Of a DNA stretch of 12,989 bases, positions 8,083 through 12,989 are shown in pieces. Both the position numbers and the translations under genes were made by a program. The stretch's first letter is position 1; the number at the start of each line of letters is the position of its first letter. Under the pieces are notes generated by a model. It had not been told where the DNA came from. It did not search any database and saw only the letters and a list, made by a program, of their open reading frames with translations. The DNA is from an uncultured Planctomycetaceae bacterium (GTDB taxonomy: Bacteria > Planctomycetota > Planctomycetia > Pirellulales > Thermoguttaceae). Location of the stretch: contig CAMZHY010000050.1 of the NCBI GenBank assembly GCA_947307005.1, positions 1-12,989 of the forward strand, written 5' to 3'.

Positions 8083-11000
8083 TGATTTATACTGTTTGGA
8101 AACTTCGGCCCCATTCGTCCTTTTTAACATCCATGTTTTTTGCGTTGAGAAAGATCATGGTATTTCGTCTTTCAAATCTGAGAGATTCTGGAGAAGCGTT
8201 AGCCTTTCGTTTTCTGAGGAACGCTTTAGCCGCAACATTTGTTTTGTGCGCAATCTTAAGCGCCGCTCAAGTTCTTAAGGCGGACTCCGCTGTTTATCGT
8301 CAGATTAAACCAAGTCAACCAAACGTTGTTTCTTTTGATTCTGTTCAAGCTAAGTTTTTGCGCTTTGTTATTTATTCTTCTCATGGCGGCGATCCCGCTA
8401 TCGACGAGCTTTTGATCTATGGAACCGACGGCGAGAACGCGCCAAATCTTGCGCAAATTAACCTAAGGCGCGTCACGTCTTCTTCATGCATCGCAGGGTA
8501 TGATATTCACCGGACGAAAAACGTTGTTGACGGAAAGTTTGGCAACGCGGCTTCTTGGGTTGCCGGAAAAACCCCAACTCTTAAGGATCCAGAGTGGATC
8601 GAGATAGAATGGAACGAACCCGTATTGGTAAACCGCGTCGTTTTTTCTCGAGACAGATTAGGGGAATACGCCGATCGGGTCCCGCTCCATTTTGAGATTC
8701 AGACTTCTAAGGATGGAGAAAAATGGGACGTTGTCGCTTCTGTTGTTGGGGCGCTTGACGAAGTTCCAGAAGGGGGATTGTCCTCATATGACTCCTCGTG
8801 GTTTAGAGACGTTCCCACTGGTAACTCAATAAATTGGGAACCATTGAAAGACGTTGTGGTGGGATCTGAACTTACCGCTTACGACAAAGCCCTTCAGAAC
8901 GCTTTTTTAGCTGAAGAAAACGCGATTCTTAAAATCGCCGGTTTTGCAGACTGCGAACCTTGGCTTATTCAACGGCACTATCCCGAATACGTTGAACCTG
9001 AAAGAAAGCCCGATCAAGTTCTTCCACTACCGTATCTTGATTTGACGTCCTCCGACGAGGAATTGTCGGATTGTTTTTCGACAGGAACAGTTTGGGCTTT
9101 TTCAACAGGTTCTTTTGCCTCTGGCCCATTGGTCAAACAATCCGTAAGCGCGTTGATAGTCGGCGATTCCTTACGTCTTCGTTTATCCGTAAATCGCATC
9201 CTTTCCGATAATATCGCCCTTATTTCTACAGAAAATATTCCAGCGCGTGGTTTAATAGTTTTGCGTGCAGACAAGCTTATTTGGAAGCCTGTCGATTGTC
9301 TTGCTGGAGACGAAGAAACGGAGCTTGACGGTTCTTTTGATAAGATAAACGGCATTCTAGATGTTGCAGTTCCTCTTAGGTTCTTGCCAGAATGGCGAGA
9401 ACGCGGACTCTACGTGTCTCTTGGGATTGGGGCGCGCCATGTTTTACCAGGAGGACGCCCGGTTCACTTCCGCCCAGCGGGGTTTTCGGCGTCATTTCTT
9501 TCTTCTGTGGATGAAAATGCGAATTTTTCGTTGCGCCTCAGCTCTTGTTCGGATGATGTTATTGAACTGTCAACCTCGCAAGAAACCATAACGCTTAAAC
9601 CTCGCGAGAAGAAGGAACTTATCCTTCAGGGGAAATACGGTCAAGCTGGTCCCGAGCTTGTATGGAACGCCACAGAAAAAGGGAACGACGAAAAATATTG
9701 CCTTGTCGCGTTCCAGTATGACCCTTGCTACCGTCCTCTTTGTCAACTTGGAAACGCTTTGGAAAGAGCTGATAGCTCCGCAGACAGTCAACTTGACGAG
9801 CGTGATTTCAAAAAAAGATTTGCCATTCCTGGCGTTGTCAACCCCCGTTATGTCGATACGAATCAGTATGGTTATAGCGCGCCTCTTGGGGAGTATGCGG
9901 AATTATGTCAGTATTTTGACGGGATTTCTTCTTCCACTGTTGATCATGACGCTTTTAAAACACGCGCGGTTGGGCTTTGGAATGAGTGGAAAAATTCACG
10001 GTTTACTCCGACGTCTTTTGTTTGGGAGCGTGAGCTATTTTGGAGAATCCGGCTTCTGAAGCGCGAACTTTTTCTGTCAAATCCAGAGCTTGAACCTGTT
10101 GAGCACATTCTCGCAAATAAACGCAACCCTTTCTGGCCTTCGCACAACTACAGCGATCTTTTTGATTCGGCGTGGACCCCGGGAGGAGCCGTCGTTTTAA
10201 TCGATATTCCATGGCAGAATGGAAAACTTGCTCCAGAGAGAGCCGAGATTCGGAATCTCATCGAGGCGGGGAATGGCGTTATCCGAAATCCGTCTCTGAG
10301 TTTTGACGCAAAAAACGTCTACTATGCGTATCGCGAAAACCAAGACGACTACTTTAAAATCTACGAATACGAAATTGCGACAGGAAAAAAAAGGCTTGTC
10401 AGTTCTCCCGGTCCCTTTCATGATTTTTGGCCAATTGAATTACCTGACGGCGCGCTAGCCTTTATTTCAACACGTTGTAAGAAAAAGTTTATCTGTTGGA
10501 GACCCCAAGCGTTTGTCTTATACAGAATGAACAAGGCTGGAGGGGATCTCTCGCCGCTTTCTTACGCCAATCTTTCGGAATTTGCTCCTTCAGTTTCCGA
10601 TTCTGGTTCAATTCTTTGGACGCGTTCTGAATACGTAGATAAGGGAGCCGATTACGGACATACATTGTGGTCGATACGTCCTGACGGCTCTTCGCCCGAG
10701 TTGGTCTTTGGCAATACAATCAATCTGCCGCAAGGTTATGCCAACGGTCGTCAAGTTCCAGATTCGACAGAGGTTTCTTGCGTCTTAATCTCTCACTTTG
10801 GAGATCTTAACGGGCCTGTTGCGTTGATTGATACGTCCTTGGGACCTCACGATCCGTCCGCGATTCGATCGATAACTCCTGAAGTTCCTTGGCCCGGTTT
10901 TTGGGCGCGGACGGAGACATTTCGCGAACCTGTCCCGATAACTCGTGATGTTTTGCTTGTTTCTCATGCCGCGCTAGATCGATTCGGACTCTATTTAATC

Positions 11001-11993
11001 GACCGTTTCGGCAATCGAGAACTCTTAACTATTGACGAATCAATAGACACAGTTTGTCCCCAGGTGTTTGAAGAAAGAGAAACGCCGCCTATTATTAAAA
11101 GTTCTGTCAATTCGGATTTAGCGATGCAAGGATTGGGACGTTTTTCTGTGACCAACGTTTATCGCGGTCTCGAAGGGCAAGTGGAACGCGGTGCCGCTAA
11201 ATATTTAAGAGTTTGTCAGGAAATGCCGACCCCGTTAAAACAGCTTGACGACGGATCGTATCAATCGGATCATGAGCCGTTTATGGAGTATTACGCCTCT
11301 CCGGTTGACATTCTTCAAGGCTCGTTTGGCTGGCCTTCATATGTGGCAAAAGGAGTCCTTGGGACGGTTGAAATTGAAGAGGACGGGTCCGTTGACTTTC
11401 TGGCGCCTGCCGAAAAAGTACTATTCTTTGAATTATTAGACGAAAATTTCAACGAGATTCAAAGAATGAGGTCCGTCGTCCAACTTCATCCCGGTGAAAG
11501 CCGGTCTTGTATTGGATGTCATGAAAATCGTTTGAGCGTTCCTGACGGAGGTTTGACGCTTGCATCAGCCCGTGATCCGCAAACCTTGCAGGAACCGCCT
11601 TGGGGCGCCGGACCGTTTTGGTACGAAAAAGTCGTTCAACCTGTTTTAGATCGCAGGTGTGTTGAATGTCATAATTCCAAGACGGCGAAAATGAACGTAA
11701 AACAACTCGATCTCACAGGTGTTCGCGACGAAAACAAAATTCCCGCATCCTATCGTTCATTTCTTCAAAGCGGAGACGTTCACTATTTTGATTACACATG
11801 GGGCGCGGGTAAAACTACTAAAGCCGCTCCTTATACTTTCGGCGTTTCACAAAGTAAAGTTCTGAATATCCTTAGAGACCAGAACCACAGTAACGTTTTA
11901 CTGGCGCCTGAGGAGGAACAAGCGATCAAATGTTGGATTGATTTAAACGTCCCTCTTTGGGGAGATTATCAAATGCGTCGAGAACGCGATTAA
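8082..11993 (+). CDS. Exported discoidin / propeller / diheme protein, hydrazine synthase alpha-like
   Basis: A protein of up to 1303 residues; I do not know its reaction. The hydrophobic signal core is at ~48-65, ending near LKA-DS. A discoidin (F5/8 type C) domain at ~85-222 contains GYDIHRTKNVVDGKFGN and VNRVVFSRDRLGEYADR. Residues ~300-500 are beta-rich and may be a DOMON/CBM9-like sandwich (weak). A helical linker with ELFLSNPELEPVE leads to a TolB-like propeller (~700-1060), with FDAKNVYYAYR and DGALAFISTRC. Residues ~1080-1160 match the hydrazine synthase alpha middle domain, with LHPGESRSCIGCHE (haem motif Cys1143, Cys1146, His1147). A C-terminal cytochrome c-like part has RRCVECH (Cys1193, Cys1196, His1197) and ends ENQ-type in ...CWIDLNVPLWGDY; His1269 could be a distal ligand. 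Homologues without hydrazine chemistry occur in heterotrophic Planctomycetes. The start is uncertain: GTG at 8082 overlaps the upstream stop, but ATG at 8157, with GAGAAAG before it, gives a more normal signal peptide. No haem maturation genes are nearby. Confidence 0.85.
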   Translation: MIYTVWKLRPHSSFLTSMFFALRKIMVFRLSNLRDSGEALAFRFLRNALAATFVLCAILSAAQVLKADSAVYRQIKPSQPNVVSFDSVQAKFLRFVIYSSHGGDPAIDELLIYGTDGENAPNLAQINLRRVTSSSCIAGYDIHRTKNVVDGKFGNAASWVAGKTPTLKDPEWIEIEWNEPVLVNRVVFSRDRLGEYADRVPLHFEIQTSKDGEKWDVVASVVGALDEVPEGGLSSYDSSWFRDVPTGNSINWEPLKDVVVGSELTAYDKALQNAFLAEENAILKIAGFADCEPWLIQRHYPEYVEPERKPDQVLPLPYLDLTSSDEELSDCFSTGTVWAFSTGSFASGPLVKQSVSALIVGDSLRLRLSVNRILSDNIALISTENIPARGLIVLRADKLIWKPVDCLAGDEETELDGSFDKINGILDVAVPLRFLPEWRERGLYVSLGIGARHVLPGGRPVHFRPAGFSASFLSSVDENANFSLRLSSCSDDVIELSTSQETITLKPREKKELILQGKYGQAGPELVWNATEKGNDEKYCLVAFQYDPCYRPLCQLGNALERADSSADSQLDERDFKKRFAIPGVVNPRYVDTNQYGYSAPLGEYAELCQYFDGISSSTVDHDAFKTRAVGLWNEWKNSRFTPTSFVWERELFWRIRLLKRELFLSNPELEPVEHILANKRNPFWPSHNYSDLFDSAWTPGGAVVLIDIPWQNGKLAPERAEIRNLIEAGNGVIRNPSLSFDAKNVYYAYRENQDDYFKIYEYEIATGKKRLVSSPGPFHDFWPIELPDGALAFISTRCKKKFICWRPQAFVLYRMNKAGGDLSPLSYANLSEFAPSVSDSGSILWTRSEYVDKGADYGHTLWSIRPDGSSPELVFGNTINLPQGYANGRQVPDSTEVSCVLISHFGDLNGPVALIDTSLGPHDPSAIRSITPEVPWPGFWARTETFREPVPITRDVLLVSHAALDRFGLYLIDRFGNRELLTIDESIDTVCPQVFEERETPPIIKSSVNSDLAMQGLGRFSVTNVYRGLEGQVERGAAKYLRVCQEMPTPLKQLDDGSYQSDHEPFMEYYASPVDILQGSFGWPSYVAKGVLGTVEIEEDGSVDFLAPAEKVLFFELLDENFNEIQRMRSVVQLHPGESRSCIGCHENRLSVPDGGLTLASARDPQTLQEPPWGAGPFWYEKVVQPVLDRRCVECHNSKTAKMNVKQLDLTGVRDENKIPASYRSFLQSGDVHYFDYTWGAGKTTKAAPYTFGVSQSKVLNILRDQNHSNVLLAPEEEQAIKCWIDLNVPLWGDYQMRRERD

Positions 11994-12013
11994 CATGTTT
12001 TCGAACACGCTAA

Positions 12014-12033
12014 CGAGCAGCAGACGCTGTTTT
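12014..12033 (+). terminator. Weak hairpin after the haem-protein gene
   Basis: CAGC (12018-12021) and GCTG (12026-12029) form a four-base-pair core with a four-base loop. Flanking A-T and G-T pairs extend it slightly, and it is followed by four T residues about 37 bases after the stop codon. It is a poor terminator and is given only because nothing better separates this gene from rhaM. Read-through into rhaM is plausible. Confidence 0.22.
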
Positions 12034-12042
12034 AACGCTTTG

Positions 12043-12058
12043 ACGATTTTTAAATCGT
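12043..12058. repeat. 7-2-7 inverted repeat upstream of rhaM
   Basis: ACGATTT (12043-12049) and AAATCGT (12052-12058) are exact complements separated by two bases, centred about 41 bases before the rhaM start. The arrangement is operator-like. It overlaps a TTGACG box (12040-12045), but no well-spaced -10 box follows: TACAAT at 12074-12079 is 28 bases away. A regulatory role is speculative. Confidence 0.3.
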
Positions 12059-12091
12059 AATTATTCACAATGTTACAATAAGGAATTTGAC

Positions 12092-12397
12092 ATGCGAGTA
12101 GCTCAACGATGGATTTTAAAAGACGCTTCAAAACGTGAGGAGTATCTTCGCCGTCATCGTGAAATTTGGCCCGAAATGAAAGAACTTCTTAAGAAGGCGG
12201 GATATCGAAACTATTCGATTTGGCTTTCCGGAACGGATATTTTCGCGTATTACGAGGTTGACGATCCCGATAAGTTGATTAAGACCTTAGAAGCGAGCGA
12301 GGTTCGTACGCGTTGGGAGAATTATATGCGTCCTCTTATTTATCTTGGCGAGAACGATATTCCCGAATCCCTTGAGGAAGCCTTCTGGCTTGAGTAA
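12092..12397 (+). CDS. rhaM: L-rhamnose mutarotase
   Basis: A 101-residue cytoplasmic enzyme that interconverts alpha and beta anomers of L-rhamnose, feeding the beta pyranose to rhamnose isomerase. It matches the E. coli RhaM (YiiL) family in length and throughout: EYLRRHREIWPEM (17-29) carries the expected catalytic Tyr18 and His22 at the same numbers as in E. coli. It also has NYSIWL (40-45), FAYYEVDD (51-58), the RWENYM helix (74-79) and the closing EEAFWL. The start is supported by AAGGAA at 12080-12085, six bases before the ATG. No rhamnose isomerase, kinase, aldolase or transporter gene is in the window, so it is separated from its pathway here. It may be co-transcribed with the upstream haem protein by read-through, or have its own weak promoter in the 98-base gap. 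A hairpin terminator follows at 12498. Confidence 0.95.
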   Translation: MRVAQRWILKDASKREEYLRRHREIWPEMKELLKKAGYRNYSIWLSGTDIFAYYEVDDPDKLIKTLEASEVRTRWENYMRPLIYLGENDIPESLEEAFWLE

Positions 12398-12447
12398 AAG
12401 AATAAAACGTTCAAAGCCTAATTTTTTAAAAATTTACTTTTCTCCAC

Positions 12448-12475
12448 TTGACGCTTTTATAACCACGTTTAAACT
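12448..12475 (+). promoter_or_regulatory. Candidate promoter between rhaM and glutamine synthetase
   Basis: TTGACG (12448-12453) is followed after 16 bases by TAAACT (12470-12475), a partial -10 match. An overlapping alternative is TATAAC at 12458-12463. If real, transcription would begin just before the hairpin at 12498 and pass through both terminator-like structures before reaching the glutamine synthetase gene. Weak matches; positional interest only. Confidence 0.28.
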
Positions 12476-12497
12476 CAAATCTGCTTGGGCAAAGGCG

Positions 12498-12533
12498 TCC
12501 TAGGAATCTATGGGGTTCCTAGGATTTTTTTTT
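12498..12533 (+). terminator. Intrinsic terminator after rhaM
   Basis: TCCTAGGAA (12498-12506) and TTCCTAGGA (12516-12524) form a perfect nine-base-pair stem with a nine-base loop, followed at once by nine T residues. It lies 101 bases after the rhaM stop codon and is the first good terminator for that transcript. Confidence 0.85.
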
Positions 12534-12563
12534 GTCTGACGTTCTGTAGACGCCAAAATATTT

Positions 12564-12619
12564 AAAACGAGGCAATGGAGTCTTGGTTTTAAACCTGATT
12601 CCATTGCCTCGTTTTTTTT
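12564..12619 (+). terminator. Long hairpin with T-tract just before glutamine synthetase
   Basis: A perfect 16-bp stem (12564-12579 paired with 12600-12615), extendable inward through further pairs, is followed by T residues through 12619. An A-tract on the left makes it symmetrical. It ends 28 bases before the glutamine synthetase ATG and 15 before its Shine-Dalgarno. It could be a second terminator for upstream read-through, or a transcription attenuator in the leader of the next gene. Confidence 0.8.
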
Positions 12620-12647
12620 GATTCGCATTTTACCGGAGGATTTGAAG

Positions 12648-12989
12648 ATGAACAGCGTACCGGAGTATTTTGGAAGCATGGTTTTTGACGATCGCGTGAT
12701 GAAGGCGACTCTTTCTGATGCTGTTTATCGGTCTCTTAAGAAAACGATCGACGAAGGCGAGGCGCTTCAAACGGACGTTGCGAACGCGGTTGCCGACGCG
12801 ATGAAGGATTGGGCGATTGCTCGCGGCGCCACTCATTTTACCCACTGGTTTCAACCTTTGACGGGCGTCACCGCTGAGAAGCATGATAGTTTTATAACTC
12901 CTTCGCCTGACGGGCGCGTTATTATGGAATTCTCCGGTAAGGAACTTATCAAAGGCGAACCCGACGCTTCGTCTTTTCCTTCCGGAGGG
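12648..12989 (+). CDS. glnN: Type III glutamine synthetase, N-terminal part
   Basis: The first 114 codons of a gene that runs off the window; family members are usually a little over 700 residues. Glutamine synthetase joins ammonia to glutamate using ATP and is the main route of ammonium assimilation. The type III assignment rests on hallmark N-terminal sequences: EYFGSMVFDDRVM (5-17), LSDAVYRSL (22-30), GATHFTHWFQPLTG (60-73), TAEKHDSF (75-82) and GEPDASSFPSGG (103-114). These are not found in types I or II. The catalytic metal and nucleotide residues lie beyond the window. The start is set by GGAGGA at 12635-12640, seven bases before the ATG. Directly upstream is a strong hairpin with a T-tract that leaves no room for an ordinary promoter between it and the gene, hinting at attenuation. 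The gene is a common housekeeping enzyme in Planctomycetes, Bacteroidetes and some cyanobacteria. Confidence 0.93.
   Translation, partial: MNSVPEYFGSMVFDDRVMKATLSDAVYRSLKKTIDEGEALQTDVANAVADAMKDWAIARGATHFTHWFQPLTGVTAEKHDSFITPSPDGRVIMEFSGKELIKGEPDASSFPSGG

Noticed and set aside
8082..11993. Calling the haem protein a true hydrazine synthase and the organism an anammox bacterium
   Set aside because: No HzsB or HzsC-like gene is present, the presumed tyrosine ligand position is leucine, and homologues occur in ordinary Planctomycetes.
1..12989. CRISPR arrays, insertion sequences, rRNA or tRNA genes
   Set aside because: No direct-repeat arrays, transposase genes, terminal inverted repeats or RNA gene cores were found on reading either strand.

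Overview
The window looks like chromosomal DNA from a planctomycete of the Pirellulales type, possibly an anaerobic or gut-associated lineage with moderate GC. The evidence is the combination of genes: a serine/threonine kinase with a Planctomycetes-style N-terminal module and a GMSSVYLAEH glycine loop, a secreted SUMF/FGE-domain protein, a secreted FG-GAP protein, a large discoidin/propeller/cytochrome c protein of the HZS-alpha-like family, and a type III glutamine synthetase. The taxonomic call is inference from gene families; no rRNA is present.

Layout. Positions 1-347 hold no assignable gene but carry a good promoter (193-220) for a monocistronic, secreted SUMF-domain protein (348-1481), which is closed by a strong bidirectional terminator (1521-1559). 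Two minus-strand genes converge on that terminator: a tail-anchored Ser/Thr kinase (1787-3646) and, upstream of it, a CCA-adding tRNA nucleotidyltransferase (cca, 3810-5258). A divergent intergenic region (5259-5568) carries promoter-like boxes in both directions. From it runs a plus-strand two-gene operon: an FG-GAP/VCBS beta-propeller protein with nine calcium-loop repeats (best start 5569, not the upstream TTG), then a ~1300-residue exported protein with a discoidin domain, a TolB-like propeller and two CxxCH haem c motifs. The two reading frames overlap by one base (TAGTG). L-rhamnose mutarotase (rhaM, 12092-12397) follows. Two tandem terminator-like hairpins come next, and then the first 114 codons of glutamine synthetase III (12648 to the window end).

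How the genes fit together. The cca, kinase, rhaM and glutamine synthetase genes are housekeeping or regulatory and show no shared pathway. The FG-GAP/haem pair is the accessory unit and the most interesting content. Both proteins have export signals, both are built from beta-propeller and beta-sandwich modules, and they are translationally adjacent, so they probably act together outside the cytoplasm. The second protein is laid out like the alpha subunit of anammox hydrazine synthase (propeller, middle-domain CxxCH, C-terminal CxxCH). It is fused to a discoidin module, and no other hydrazine synthase genes are visible. Its substrate and electron partner are unknown. A second point of interest is the perfect 16-bp hairpin with a T-tract that ends 28 bases before the glutamine synthetase start codon, which could be an attenuator.
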